NCBI GenBank assembly: GCA_947034885.2
Contig: OZ019759.1
Location: 3,350,501 to 3,414,500, forward strand
Direction of reading: 5' to 3'
From: Thuidium tamariscinum
Taxonomy: Eukaryota > Streptophyta > Bryopsida > Hypnales > Thuidiaceae
Length of the DNA: 64,000 bases
Each line of letters opens with the position of its first letter. The first letter of the stretch is position 1. A program made the position numbers and the translations under genes. Positions 1 through 12,669 of the stretch are shown here, piece after piece. A model generated the notes under the pieces. It was not told the origin of the DNA. It did not search any database and worked only from the letters and a program-made list of their open reading frames with translations.

Positions 1-1
1 T

Positions 2-1215
2 GGTTGGGCCCGAGAAATGTCAGATGAATTCATTCAATGGACTCATGACTTTGTGCTATCAAACTCTGTCGACTTGGAAGACTGGAGATTGTAAGTTTGT
101 TTCTGTTTGAAGTACAATTCAAAGTAGGAATTGAAGCATGTGAACATAATTGGACTGTCGAGAATGCATTCAATTTGACATGTGGTTCATGAAACTTCCA
201 GCAAAGTATGTTTAGCACTATACAAGAGCACCGTCGTGTAAGCATATGACATAGAATTTCTAAAATCCACATGAATCTTTGGAATGTTGTTAAATTGTAT
301 TGCAAGGTCGTGTCAAATTAATGTGAGGAAGACCAACTGCACTCTGCAAGTCGTAGACTGGAAGTTTACTACTCTTGAAGACGAGGAATGGAAAAACATG
401 TTTAACATAGTTACTGAGGTACACATTCAATTCTTCACTCATTCTATGTTTTGTTGGGTAGGGAATACAACAATGCAGTACAACAGAGGCTTTCAGATCG
501 AAAGGATTACAAGAAGCAGTATGTCACTCGATTTAGTCGACATTCAACACTGCAGTACCCACAAGACTTACAGTGTTTACCCAAATTTTCAGAGTGGCTA
601 CGTCTGGAAGTGCAGAGGGCTGCCACTGGACCAAACAAGCCTTGTAATGATGTTATAGAGGCGTCGAAGCTACCAAAGAAAGTGGCAACATCCTATAGAG
701 CTATGTATGCTCATGGAATGCATCTACGGGTTCTTAGTGCAGAAGAAGATAAAGTAACTTGTAACAATGGCATAGCGGCATCCATTATGCGTCAGAAAAG
801 GAAGACGTCAGTCACTGAAGGAGGCCAGTGGGAAAATGCAGAGTATGTAGGCTGGATTCATGAAATACTGGAATTAAATTATCGTAGCCATTGTTGTGTG
901 CTTCTAGCGTGCTCATGGGTGGAAGCTCAACAAGGTGCACAGAATGCCAAGGTACTTCGTGACAAATATGGTTTTGTTGTGGCCAACTTCTCCACTCTAT
1001 TGCCCTTGGGTTCTCAGTCCTTTGCTTTTCCAACACAATGCCAACAAGTATTTTTCTCGGATGATGTTCAAAGAAGTAAGTGTAATGGAGGAGACTGGAA
1101 AGTTGTTTGTGGAACACAAGTGAGGGGGCGACGTGGCGATATCCAAGTGGAGAGACCCATAATAAGCATTTTTGCGGGAGGAAGAGATGAAGACTTCAAC
1201 GGTCTTCGAATGTAG
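2..1215 (+). CDS. CACTA (En/Spm) transposase, C-terminal part, cut by the window edge
   Basis: The frame from base 2 reads EFIQWTHDFVLSN...DLEDWR, a signature of the C-terminal part of plant CACTA Tnp2-type transposases. A consensus donor (GTAAGT) follows at 91. An acceptor at 305-306 continues the same frame through WKFTTLEDEEW to a donor at 419. The last exon (about 462-1215) holds the region just before and within DUF4216: YVGWIHEILELNY, a CSW motif, YGFVVANF and a QQVFF motif. The join between the second and last exon does not keep frame with the donor I chose, so that boundary is uncertain. The last exon has no internal stop over about 750 bases, so this copy may be fairly young. The catalytic domain would lie before base 1. 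The element's terminal repeat was not found downstream. Family assignment is from motif recognition only. Confidence 0.62.
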
Positions 1216-2990
1216 CCTATGCAGCTGCATTCAGCATGTATAGCAAAAAAAAGGTACAGTAGTTGTGAATACTATTTCAGAAATATCAATTCATTATGTA
1301 CTTAGTGGAAGTTCTGTTGCTTTACTATAAGAAAGCTACATTCATGTGTTCCAATGAACAAGCTACCACCTTACTCTTTCTGAAGGTGCTCAGTTCGAAA
1401 AGGAAAAACAATCATGCAGGAATATGAACTGCTCATGGAGAACGCAGCTTAAGCACAACTTCTAGCAATAGCAGGAAGACAACTTCTCTTGCATGACATT
1501 GCAAAAGTGAGTATATGATTATAAGGCAAAACGGAGTAAACGTGACGGGATAACATGCTGTGCGGCTGTGTGGCACTGAAGAAAGTCACCTACATATATT
1601 CTCATCATGCATTGCATGAGTACAACTGTTCACACCAACAAAGATACAGTTGCAAATTAGGTAAGGGTAGCAACATTTCTATTCGTCCATATGTTGATAT
1701 TGTTACTAAATTCTACAAGTTATTCGTGTCTTCATTTCTTTGTTCACCTTAATGGAAGACAGGATTAATGACGACGGAGTTCTTTCAACGCTCATTCACT
1801 AAGGTTCACTTAACAGTATGTACGGAATGGGTGCAAGCATGTTCAGATCAATGTTAGGCAGCTCCATTCCAAGACTTCATACATATGACATGCTTTTGTA
1901 TTGTTTGGGAGGATGAAATGGGTTTTTAGAAGCATTCTAGAGTATAGGAAATAGCTCTTTTTCCCTATGACATTCAAGAAAGCTATTTGTAGAACACCTA
2001 AGTACAAATTCAGTAACAAAGTTCACGAAAGTCATTTCATTAACGGTGTGCTTTGCAGTGAAGGTAACCGAAGTTTTCCTTCCCAGCGGCCCATGAAGAA
2101 GTAAGTTTTTAGTTCGTGTACGTGAAGATCAGGAATTCGGAATTAGAGCTTGCTAAATGCATTGAATCTAGGAGCTTCTTTTGCATTTCTAGGTACTCAT
2201 AGCTCTTATATTAGGTTCAACAGAACATTTGGAATGCTTCAAATTCTCACATCTTCAACAGAAGACATTACATATCTCTATTAATTAACGTCAGTTGTGA
2301 AATGTTCATGATAGTTGCATGTGAAAATTTCTGGATGCATTCTCATTTTCAATTAAAAATGTAGCACCAACAAATCTGTCGTTGCAGAGCAACAATTCAA
2401 AATTATCTCGATCAACAATAACACAGCTTTTTAGTAAGAGTTCTTCTACACTAGTGATGCCTAATGCCAATGATTGACAACAAATCCTCAAGAATGAATG
2501 TGGAAGACAATTTTAGACATGTTCATCCCTTGTAAACATGACAGAATAGTAATCACATCCAAAATCACGTCAACTGTCACAAAACACTCTCTTTACACGT
2601 AGCACAATTATCCTTTCATGTTCACTGGAACATGGTCCATGTTTCACTCAATACGAGTGGGGAGCACATCGAACACGATGTCATTTACTCTATGCAAACT
2701 AACACAGTATGTTTATTTCAACGTGCATGTCAACAAGGAAGCAATGCTCAATCCCTGCAACCATGTGCAATTGCTCATTTAACACAAGCTAACGTCAGTT
2801 TAACATGGATTAGAACATGCTTTTCTTCTAGTGGTAGTTCCAAATTTTCCTTTGCCGCGTTGGTATTATGTTTTTTGTTTTTAGGCTTTGATTTTGGTTT
2901 TGGTTTTGGATTTTAAAGGGCAGGCAAGTTAGTTGGCATGTCATTCCATCCTAACGCATATTCCATTGTATTTTCATTCCTTTCTCTAAT
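1216..2990. other. No gene recognised, AT-rich
   Basis: No conserved protein motif is visible on either strand. A frame at 2632-2916 ends in Gly-Phe codons because of a TTTTGG run and shows no domain. The stretch may be the 3' flank or subterminal DNA of the CACTA element, but no TAGTG terminus with a 3-bp duplication could be assigned. Confidence 0.4.
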
Positions 2991-2999
2991 CTGAGCCGC

Positions 3000-3900
3000 G
3001 AGGCAGACATTTTGGCTCTAACTTGGTGTCCCGAGTATGTTGGTGTGTTTGCTTGGAGTGTTGAGAGGTGAAAAGGACGGGTGAGGAGGAATCTGGATGC
3101 TTAGACAATTGAGTTTAAATTGAGTGACAAGCTTCCTAGAACTTGGGTTTGAATTGTGAGTTTGCGTGTGGTGCCTTTAAATTGCCAAAACGGCAATCCA
3201 GTAGGAGCCCAGGAGTGGCATGGAGGAGGTTCCGGAACCACAGGGGTGATCCATGCGGAGTTAAGCGGCTACTAGAGGAAAGTTTTTGTCCACCGAAAGG
3301 TTTGCCAACTACTTAATCAATCCGTGGAACTAAAGAAGTATGTCCTTTTGGACTTAAGGGTTTGTGGATCTGTCATTGTAGTAAGGAGAAGTGAATGTCG
3401 TCCTGAGTGGCTTGCTATCCGGATCAGCGAAGATCCATCCAGAAAGTTGTAAGGATCCGGATCTGCCTCTACTACAACACCTGGATTATTTAAGTGTCTA
3501 TGTGTATATTGTTTGTTTTGTTTGAGAAGAGAGAGTGTGAGGTTTATAAGTGGTAAGTCCCTACCCCTCTAAAGATCAAGAGAGGACCCCCCTGAGGGTA
3601 AAATAGGGGTATGAAAAACCATTAATTTAGTGACTGAACCAGAATCCGGATTGAAACGGATCAAAGAAAAGGTATAATCTGGATCCGGAAAGAGTTGAGA
3701 GATGGATCCGGATAGAGGTGTCATCCAGAACGGAAGAAAGGGATACAGAAAGTAATGGATCTGGAACGGAATCCAGACACAAAGTTGTGTTCCGAAAGAA
3801 AATAATAACTTAGGGGTTTTGGAGGGAAAAAGCCTAGAAATCAGAAATTGCAACTAATAGTAACATCTAGAGTCTCCTAGGACAATATTCCGTGTCATAT
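3000..3900. mobile_element. Retroelement-like DNA with GGATCCGG motifs (left part)
   Basis: The stretch has many GGATCCGG/TCCGGAT motifs (for example 3450, 3680, 3704) and resembles the CCGGA-rich DNA at 6050-7850, so the two may be parts of one retroelement split by the foldback element at 4173-5570. No long terminal repeat pair, primer-binding site or coding frame was found. Calling it retroelement-derived is inference from shared motif content. Confidence 0.3.
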
Positions 3901-4172
3901 TATCTCGTTTGGATGTGATAAAGGTTCTCTCTGCTAGATTGCACGTATGACAGCATTCAAAGCAATGTTTGAATCCACAATCTTTAATTTAATTTTGGAG
4001 CTCATTCTTGCCCATTGTAGTCTTCATTCCCCTACATCTTGGCATTTCGGTGCTTCTGTTTGTGATTGTTGCAGAGTTCGATCTGTCTAGGGCTTGCTTG
4101 ATTGAGAGTACCCCATTGCAAACCCCCCCATTACCATGGTAGAAGTTGTCGTTGTAGCAATGTTCTCATGTA

Positions 4173-5570
4173 CAGTGGGGTACCAATCAAAATGTCGTTT
4201 TCGAATCCGCAGTGAGAAAAATTTCAGCACTGCCAACTTTGAAAGCCTCTCGAGAGCTCAAAAATTGGTATTTTACCACGAAATTCTTACCACAACATCA
4301 TCTTTAAGTCAATTATATGTATGCCAAATTTCAAGGCCAAAAGATTCACAGAAAAAAAGTTATTCAAAATCTACCAACATGGGTAGTGGTGAGAAACATT
4401 TCACTACTTTCAACTTTGACACCTTCCTAAGGATTGAGTTTTTTTTCTTTTTCCATGAAAATTTTGTCATGAAACAATATCCATGTTTTTAATATGTTTA
4501 AAAAATTTCAAGGTAAAAAAAGTATTTTTTAAGAAGTTATATGAAATCTCCAAAAAGGTGTAGTTTTGAGAAAATTTTCACAATTGCCAACTTTGACACC
4601 CTCCCAAGGGCTGAAAAATTTGTTTCTTACTATGAATTTTTTTATTGTGAAGTCATCACTATGTTGATAATATGTGTTCCAAATTTTAAGTTCAAATTAA
4701 TTACCAAAAAAAAGATATACAAAATCTCCCAACATGTGTAGTTGTGAGAAAATTTCCGCTATTGCCAACTTTGACACCCTCCCAAGGGCTCAAAATTTGT
4801 CTATTTGACATGAATTTTTTTGAATAAAATCAACTTTATCTTGATAATATATGTTCCAAATTTCAAGTTCAAAACACTTATCGAAAAAAAGATATTCAAA
4901 ATCTCTCAACATGTGTAGTTGTGAGGTTGAGTTTTTACATTTGTGTCAAACTTTGCTCCACAAAATAACACTATACTAAGGGCTCAAAAACTCCTCCTCA
5001 CAACTACACATGTTGGGAGATTTTGTATATCTTTTTTTTGATAATTCATTTGAACTTGAAATTTGGAACACATATTATCAATATAGAGATGACTTCACAA
5101 TAAAAAATTCATGGTAAGAAACAAATTTTTCAGCCCTTGGGAGGGTGTCAGAGTTGGCAATTGTGAAAATTTTCTCAAAACTACACCTTTTGGGAGATTT
5201 CAAATATCTCCTTAACAAAAAAAATTTTTACCTTGAAATTTTTTAAACATATTAAAAACATGGATATTGTTTTGTGACAAAATTTTCATGGAAAAAAAAA
5301 AGAAACTCAATCCTTAGGAAGGTGTCAAAGTTGAAAGTAGTGAAATGTTTCTCACCACTACCCATGTTGGTAGATTTTGAATAACTTTTTTCTGTGAATC
5401 TTTTGGCCTTGAAATTTGGCATACATATAATTGACTTAAAGATGATGCTGTGGTAAGAATTTCGTGGTAAAATACCAATTTTTGAGCTCTCAAGAGGCTT
5501 TCAAAGTTGGCAGTGCTGAAATTTTCCTCACTGCGGATTCGAAAACGACATTTTGATCGGTACCCCACTG
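4173..5570. mobile_element. Foldback transposon (Tc1/mariner-like ends) with internal tandem repeats
   Basis: The first and last bases mirror each other: CAGTGGGGTACC at 4173 and GGTACCCCACTG ending at 5570, each flanked by TA. The arms, about 4173-4745 and 4998-5570, are long inverted copies with only scattered mismatches. The left arm plus spacer consists of about four tandem units of about 178 bases starting near 4211, 4391, 4569 and 4747, each with a CAACTTTGA motif. The right arm holds three of them inverted. TA flanks and a CAGT start match Tc1/mariner elements, so a non-autonomous element of that type is the best guess. A hAT origin is less likely because no 8-bp duplication is seen. 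Open frames here are translations of the repeat and not genes. Confidence 0.75.
4211..4922. repeat. Tandem repeat, about 178-bp unit, four copies
   Basis: Units start near 4211, 4391, 4569 and 4747. Each runs from GTGAGAAA through CAACTTTGA and a CTCAAAA-type motif to a CCAACATG-like end and a TGTAGTTG-like junction. The first three recur inverted at 4998-5530. The fourth has no inverted partner and lies in the spacer. Confidence 0.7.
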
Positions 5571-5572
5571 TA

Positions 5573-6050
5573 CATGAATTCCTGTGACTATTCTACTTAT
5601 GACGCGCTTACTTTTGCATGTCGGCAACCTTGCCATCTTGCCGATTATTGTTGCAAAAGGACATTCTTGTGTGGAATTGTTGGAGGTTGCAAACTTCCAA
5701 TGCATGTGGCAGATTCCTTCCTACTTAATTGCTACAAACATAAATTGATGATTTCAAACAATTATCACTCACTTTCTGCAAACCAGGTGGGTAAGTGAAT
5801 TGCTTATACGTTTTTTGCCTTTCAAGAAGTCATATTGTCAAAGAAAAATTGTGAATACTAGCTGAATTCTTGAATTTATTGAAGTCTTGGAATTGTGTTT
5901 TCATGATGCGTCGACTATTCTTATACTATGTAGAGGCGATACTGTTTTTCTATTGTTGGAAGTTTTCATTGGTAAATGTCGTAGTATAGGAAAGCACAAT
6001 TCCTTCTTTAAGGTATTAGAATGCACTAAGCTAGCCTTAAAGAGACTCGT
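5573..6050. other. No gene recognised
   Basis: Only short frames without known motifs are present. The flanks suggest this is DNA into which the foldback element inserted, or part of the CCGGA-rich retroelement. Confidence 0.35.
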
Positions 6051-7250
6051 GTATCATTCTCAAAGGATTTGGTCGGAAGCTTACGAAAGACCGGAATACT
6101 CTAATGGTTACCACAACAAAACCCAAGCAAAGACTAATCCGGTCCCGGTCTAAGCGTTTCCTAGAATTTACTTTGGACTGGAAATGAGATCACTCCTCTG
6201 ACTGTAGAGAGTTTCCTCTCCACTTACATCCTTATGTTTAGATTTTTATTACTACTCTTTCGGGCTATGGGGGCCGTAGACCGGAAACTGAGATTCTGGT
6301 CTTGTCCCGTAATAAGTAACCAGTTGTAAGTTTAACCTCTGTAATAAGAGGGATCTGCTCTTTTGGGCGTTTAGGAAGGAAGCTTACTCCTACCCTTCAA
6401 GTTTTAAAGTGTTAGAAGTTCCACTATAAATAAGAAGAAAATGAACTAATCCTACCAGACCGGAATACTTCACAACTAGACTGGAATTGATCCAGTCCAA
6501 CAAGTCACGCAAGCACTCCTATCTATTCCTAACAAATACTACAACGACAGATTACCAAGTCAGTCTAAGTCCTGGCAAAACAAGGGCGGTAGCTTGCATG
6601 AGAGAGTTGTATTCCTTACTAATCCTTCTTTCATCTAAAGAAACCTCATCACTTTTCAGTTGGCGTTTGGCCGGATGCTCCCAATCTCAAACCTAGACTC
6701 TACGAGTGGCTATCTCTAATGATTACTCCCTATACCTGTTCCAAAATACACTGTGAGATCCCACACAAATTCCCTATCAAAATCGAATTCACTTCAAGTC
6801 CAGAGACCGGATAAACTCAATATTCGGGCACACATTTCATCCACACAAGGTTGCAATCCTAACCGTCGCGACAAGACTTTGACAAGGTCCAGCATACACA
6901 ACCCACTTCAGAGTGAATAAAAAAGGTTCTGACTTGTATTTGCAACACAAAAACTTGTGAAAGTAAGATAACATAATGCGCGCCCGGATTCCATTACAAC
7001 CCGGGTTTAAATACTAAACTACAAGCATAACCTAAAAGTGCAGGTGGAATCAACATCAACCCACAGAATGCCACGTTACATTCCCTTACAACTTGGGTAG
7101 GTTGACTTCCACAAAATCCAAAAAAATACCAATAAAATAGCATCTTAGATCCTATAAATCTGGATCCGGTCTAAGTTCAAAAACTTCTACTCTAATTATA
7201 TCCTGCTTTAGCTAAAGATTAGCCGCCTTTCCTATCTACCTATAATTAAT
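6050..7250. mobile_element. Retroelement-like DNA with CCGGA motifs (right part)
   Basis: GACCGGA and CCGGTCT motifs recur (6090, 6140, 6280, 6460, 6800, 7160, 7310). It leads into the gag-like remnant at 7250-7877 on the minus strand, and similar motifs flank the gag-like gene near 25900-26110 and 32520-32600. No reverse transcriptase or terminal repeats are visible. Confidence 0.35.
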
Positions 7251-7877
7251 ACCCCTATTTCCTTAGCCGCTTGGTAGGTGAGGCGCCCTTCCGGGCTAGT
7301 TGCTTCTTTCCGGCCGGAGACCGGAACATTTTAACCGGTTTGGGCGTAGGCTTAGCCTTACCTCGCGCCTTGGCCCGGCTCTACTTCGTTTCTGCCATCG
7401 CCTGATCCGCGTCAGAATACTGGTCCGACTCATCACCGGAGTCGGACTCCTCCTCTAAGTCATCATCTCCCTCATCTGACTCATCATCCTCCTCTTCTAT
7501 CCAGGCCTTCCGCTTCATGGATTGAGGCTCCGGGTTCTTCCTCTTGATCAATCCGGTGATGGACGGATGGTGGATGCCTTGCTCTATGGAGTTAGCTCCT
7601 CCGTTCTCTCGACAATCCGGACTGGGCCCTTGCTTGGAGATCCAGATCTAGATCCGGTCTTCAGTATTGGGCGGACCTGAACCGCCGTCTTCACTGCCTC
7701 CCCGGTCTTCTGCTGCAAAATCACTGTTGGTAAAGACTTGCACGGAGACAGACCACTCAAATCTATGAACTTGGTCTCCTTTCGTGGTGGGAAGCCCCCC
7801 TTGGCAGAGTTGACGAATTGCCACGTTCGGAGCAAAATCACGTCCAAAATCCGGACGTTCGGACGCAGCCGACGCAT
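7250..7877 (-). pseudogene. Gag-like remnant with acidic and basic C-terminal segments
   Basis: On the minus strand an open frame covers 7877-7584 (FIDLSGLSPCKSLPTVI...). A second frame from about 7610 reads HHPSITGLIKRKNPEPQ, then a very acidic EEEDDESDEGDDDLEEE stretch, then a Lys/Arg-rich tail ending near 7250. The frames overlap, so there has been a frameshift, and an in-frame TAG occurs near 7380. The composition (Pro-rich, then acid, then basic) and the CCGGA-rich surroundings resemble the gag-like gene at 25870-32198, but no zinc knuckle or capsid motif is certain. It is probably the 3' end of a decayed retroelement gag. Confidence 0.35.
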
Positions 7878-7930
7878 GCGTCAGCGACGGCGGGCGCCGT
7901 CCGAGGGACGGCGGGCGGACAGGCGGGGGA
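7845..7930. repeat. GTCCG/CGGAC-rich GC tract
   Basis: This short tract is far richer in G+C than its surroundings and is built from CGGAC, GGACG and GACGG words. It belongs to a set of such tracts in the window (12105-12180, 16206-16465, 18180-18275, 21915-22140, 25762-25880, 28618-28760). Confidence 0.55.
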
Positions 7931-8553
7931 GAGAACTAGAGAACGCTATAGGAGGCCATTCTCCAACTCTCCAGTCTCCACTAGTCCACTACTCCACTGT
8001 CTCCAGTCTTCAACAGAGGAAGTTATTTCAAAGACGCAAGTAAAAATAAAAGTATCCTATTTTGTGCTCAAGAAACTGACCTAATGAATTTAAATTGGTT
8101 ATTTTGAGTTCTTTGGTTGCAAAAATGAGTTTAAAATTTGCAAATTGATTGATCTCTGCATGACAAAAAATTTCAGCGTTCACTAGAGTCTAGAGTGGCC
8201 AAGGAAGGAATGGTGAGTGGTTGAGTGCACCTTGAATAGAGAAAGTAGACAAAATGACAAACACTTCAAAGAATAAATAGATTATTTGATTGAGGTCCTA
8301 AAGAAGGACAATTGAATTTCTAAAAAGGACCATGTCAATTTGAAAATATAAACTTGTATTATAATGAAAGGGTGCAACCATCAATTGCCATCATATAAGC
8401 AATTCAGTACATGCCAAATTGTCAATATTCCATATGATATGCACATTATGAGGCATGAACCTCTAAACACCTAAGCTTACATCCTTTTTGCTTCTAAGGA
8501 TTGTAATCACTATCTCCTTTCACCTCAGCCCCACTACTTTCACCTGCTTTCTT

Positions 8554-11500
8554 TCATCCAGAATCTTCATCGTCGGATGTGTCCTCCACATCATCTGATG
8601 AAGATTCTACAATTGCATGTCCTTCTTCTGGTACTTCTTTACATGATCTCGTTGGTCTGCCCTTCTTCTTGTCCCTTCTTGCTCTTAATAGGGCCTTCCC
8701 AATGCCTTCTTCAACACAAGCAACCGACTTTAATTTCTTCTTTGAAATATGGAGACTTGCATCAAGGGGAGTTCTACCCACATTTTGTTTTTTAGATGGG
8801 GACATTGCAAAAGGCTCCATTACTCTTCTCTGATGGACTTTAGTGGATTCTTTCACCACTGGTGGTCTTGCTTCTGGCTCCCTATTCAAAGTTATCTTCT
8901 TTGCATTTGAAGATTGCGGCATAGAATGCAACAATTTTGTAGTGCCACGTTGCCGAGGGAGTAGTGAAGCCAATGTCTCATCGTTATCATCATTGCTATG
9001 TGATGAGAGGGCTTTCCTTTGACTGATGTCAAACCGCATTTCCTTCAAACTGCTCAAATGTTGTTCTTCAAGACGCAAAGTTCCTAAACCACCCACAATT
9101 GTACTTGTGGCCTTAAAAAGTGCACGTGGAGGAGCACTATGTGGTGGTAGTAAGGGGTCTCGCATGAGCTCCTTCTTCCTTTTGCCATTGCGGAGAAACA
9201 TTGGGCTTTCGGATTCCATCAAAGTAGAATGTACATTCTCTTTAACTTCATGTGATTTAGGGTTTGGAATATTTTGTTCCCCATTTCCCTTGGTCGCCAA
9301 TATCCCTATTGAATGAATCGTTGTGTTGTCCATTTGTATTTGGACCTTCATCCCACATCCTTCGTTGTCATTGGCTTCAATATTCTCCCTTACTTTTGCC
9401 ATTGTTGTAGATGAAGATCCAGAAATCGGAATGACTTCATCTATTTGCAAGATTCCATCATTGATAACGGTTGTCCCATTCTTCTCTCCTATTTGTACAT
9501 GACTATCATCCTTGTTTGCTAAAAGGATCTGGCTAGTCATATATCCATTTCCATTCACATATTTGGCTATTGAAGGTATATCTTCATCATTCACAAAATA
9601 GTCCTCATCCGAATGAAAGGCAAAGGGGTCTCCAGCCTCTCCATCATTGATTCCCAAATCTTCATCGATCCGGTTGGGCATCTCAAACCTTTCATTATCA
9701 GCATCATTGTCATCGTCCATAGGATCTGGATCATCAAAAAGACAATCACCATCTTCACCATCTTCATCTTCCAAAATCAGCCCCTCTGAGTCCTCTGAAT
9801 GCTCTGCTTCTTCCAAATTCACGTTGTCGTGGTACCACTTCTTTTCATCCTTTTCTTTTGATGCAGCGAGGACTTTGGAATTGGTATATACATACACCAA
9901 ATCATTAGCTCTTTTGGTCGTCAATTGATTCCGAGATTTGTTGTGAACGAAAGAATAGCTACTCCAATTACGTTCACATGAAGATGAGGAAACCGGTTGA
10001 GCCAATATCCTCTTTGCAATTGGTGCTATCAGCTTTCTGCATGTGCCTTTAAAATCCCACCAAGCGTGCGGCGATAACTTCTGTTCACTGGGCTCCAACA
10101 TCTCGTGGAATGGAGGTTCTCTAAGTCGAAACGCCATAAATTCCTTCACGACATCCGTATACTGCTTTGGGTCACAAAGTTGCCTAAAGACACGCTTGCA
10201 TGCTTCAGTTGCATCTGCATTGTCGGCCAATTCCGTATCGTGAAGAAGGTATGGGTTCAAAAGAGCGCCTGCATAATGTAGATCTGTATGCAACATTTTG
10301 TACCGGTCTTCAAAGGCCTTTTCCAATGGAAAGGCCATATGCGGGGACAAATTAAAGGGCTCTTTCTGCAAAGAGAAGATATGCTTCTCAAATTTCTTCA
10401 CAATATAATATACCTTGCCCATGCACGGTGTCTTCACATCCAGATCACGTAGCCCTACATAAATGGGAGCCACCAAATCCTCGAAATTCTTGCAACGCCT
10501 CCAAAAATGTTCGTCTACTATTATCTTCTTCACGTCTCGAGACATAGGCGAGCTTTTCTTTTGTCCTTGTTCCCTAACTTCTTCACGTACTCTTCCCATT
10601 GTGGATCCATCACACTTTGTTGTAATGGACCCTTGACATTCAACAACCGCTCAATCATGATGAAGTTAGAGGCAAACCTTGTTTCCGCTGGATTCAACAA
10701 GCTGTACTGAGTCTCATATTTCCGAAATATCGCAAGTGGCATTTGCCTCTTCTTGAAGAACCTCATTATCTTTTGACTTTTAGTCACTTGCTATTTTATC
10801 CATTCTTCCTTCCCCCAATCTTTCAACAACAAGTTCACGATGTGTACCACACAACCTTGTAGAAAGATGTGTGGATATTTGGGAGCTAGCAATTTCCAAG
10901 CTGCTGGATTTGTAGCTCTATTATCCATAGTCACTTGCACCACATTGTGGGGACCTACTTCTTTAAGGAAGTCCTCCAACACAGACGCCATATATGCTGC
11001 ATTTTTCTCAATTCCGCTTGCATCTACTGATTTAATGTATTGTTCACCCGCACAAGACACAAGCATGCCATTTATCAATGGTCGATTTTTAACCGAGCTC
11101 CATCCATCAATAGAATATGTTGCTCCAAATTTTCGAATGCTGTCATCCGTCCTCTTGTGCAGCTTTTCCTCGATGTCTGCCTTCGCTTGATCAAGTAATT
11201 TATGGCGTAATTCGTGATATGATGGTGGCAAGTACGGTTTCTTGAACTCAATCGTTTTCTTCACCACTTCTTTAAATGCTGGATTCCGTGCTACAGAAAA
11301 TGGTATGTTTGCTGCATAAAAGAAATTGGCCCACACCCCATTCAAGTTCCGTCTGCTCGCTTCATCAAAGCCATCCGCTAGCCTGCTTTGTATCTGAGGC
11401 CTACTACTTGATGCCCTCGGAGTTTCACGTTCATCGGACCTTTCTGAATTTCGATTCACTTGAGAAGCTACAACAACAACTTCTCCCTGCGGTGTACATG

Positions 11501-11828
11501 AACCTTCTTGCGCTGCAACAGGAGCACAAGGTGTGTTTCTTCCATTTGAAAGATTGTTGTCTACTATAGGCGTGTCACTGCCATCCACATTGTCTAGGGC
11601 TGATCTTTGCGGGAAGAGTCCATCGCAACGGAGAAACAAAGTCCGAACTGACTAAGTTAATCTTGAACATAGGTTAACTCCTTTGTCACGACAACCTAAT
11701 TTGCCTTCGTATCCTAGGTGGCTCAACATACGACCATGTCTCTTTGTAAACACCAAGTTGCAAGCCCTGCACTGTACTTTATTGTCTTTCAGCCCAGAAA
11801 TATACCAACCAGAGGAATCCTTACTCAT
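8554..11828 (-). pseudogene. hAT-superfamily transposase (BED finger, DUF659, dimerisation domain), broken
   Basis: Reading right to left, the frame from ATG 11828 has a BED-like finger (WYISG..., CRAC, HLGY). It continues as a 282-codon stretch with DUF659 motifs IDGWSS, MDNRATN and GCVVHIVNLLLKDW, then about 85 more codons. It then moves into another frame near 10540-10600 (8554-10599) that holds the hAT C-terminal dimerisation motif ILAQPVSSSSCERNWSS. After that comes a very unusual tail of about 450 residues, acidic (EDEDGEDGD, DPMDDDNDAD), then Ser/Lys-rich. Lesions are TAG at 11652-11654, TAG at 10791-10793 and one frameshift. Known function: hAT transposases cut and paste DNA with 8-bp duplications. 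Terminal repeats were not identified. Conserved length and few lesions suggest loss of function was recent. Confidence 0.8.
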
Positions 11829-12104
11829 CGTAATCCACCTGATTCGTTGATAATGGACACCAAGTTGGAAATGGGTAGGTTTTGGATAAAATAGTATCGG
11901 AAAGATAAAAAATAATGTGTACAAAGCCTTGGAAACCAAAGCCCCCTTGTCCACTAAACTATACAATATCAAGCAAGAGACACATAATTTTGTAGCTCCA
12001 AGCTCTTGAAAGTCTTAGCGTTCAGTTTCTCAAGAGTACTTGAAAATGCGAAGTTCCTGGTACTTATAGTTTTCCCAAATGTATTGATCATCGTTGATTG
12101 GCCC

Positions 12105-12180
12105 CACTGTCAGCCGATCGAACGGCCAATCGGGCGGACAAGCGGACGCGGTCGACTTGGCGGACGGGCTTACGGTGGGA
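12105..12180. promoter_or_regulatory. GTCCG/CGGAC tract upstream of the hAT gene
   Basis: Five or so CGGAC-type words lie within 75 bases, about 280 bases upstream of the transposase start codon. The position matches similar tracts upstream of the RING gene and the kinase-like gene. A role as subterminal transposase-binding or promoter DNA is inference. Confidence 0.4.
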
Positions 12181-12669
12181 GGCTTTGCATTGGATAAAAC
12201 TTATTTTATTAGCGCTTTATTGAGGTTTGGGGTTTATGTTTTTGTTGGATTTCTTGGTTGTTTGTACTTTGTAGGTCTTCGTACACTAATTTCAAGTCTT
12301 TGATGCCAAATATGAACTCAGAATTTCTTTTATAAATTTACGCAAAAAATAAAAGAAATTCAATGTTTACCCTATGGTAAACTTAGGGACTTCGTGGGCC
12401 TCATTTAACGTCACACCTCGGGAAATACATCACAAGAAATATACCATGCAGCGAAAGGAAGTCAAAATAAAGATTTATTTATTTATTTATATATATTTTG
12501 TGAAAGAAAAAAACAAACATATCATTACTACACTTGATTTATAGTATAATAATAAAGTAATACTTCATAAAGCCTTATACAATCCTAACAACATTATATT
12601 ACTATGTAGTATGTATGTCTACTTTATGGGCCTATATTCCTACAATCTTAATACAAAAATGGTCCACTT
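12181..12669. other. Spacer between the hAT gene and the RING gene
   Basis: This is AT-rich sequence with a TTTA run (12472-12490). No gene or RNA is recognised. It should contain the boundary between the two elements, but no terminal inverted repeat with target duplication could be assigned. Confidence 0.35.

Noticed and set aside
2632..2916. Frame ending in a Gly-Phe repeat
   Set aside because: The repeat comes from a TTTTGG run and the rest has no domain or neighbouring coding evidence.
4136..5798. Open frames reading similar peptides on both strands
   Set aside because: They are translations of the two arms of the foldback element.
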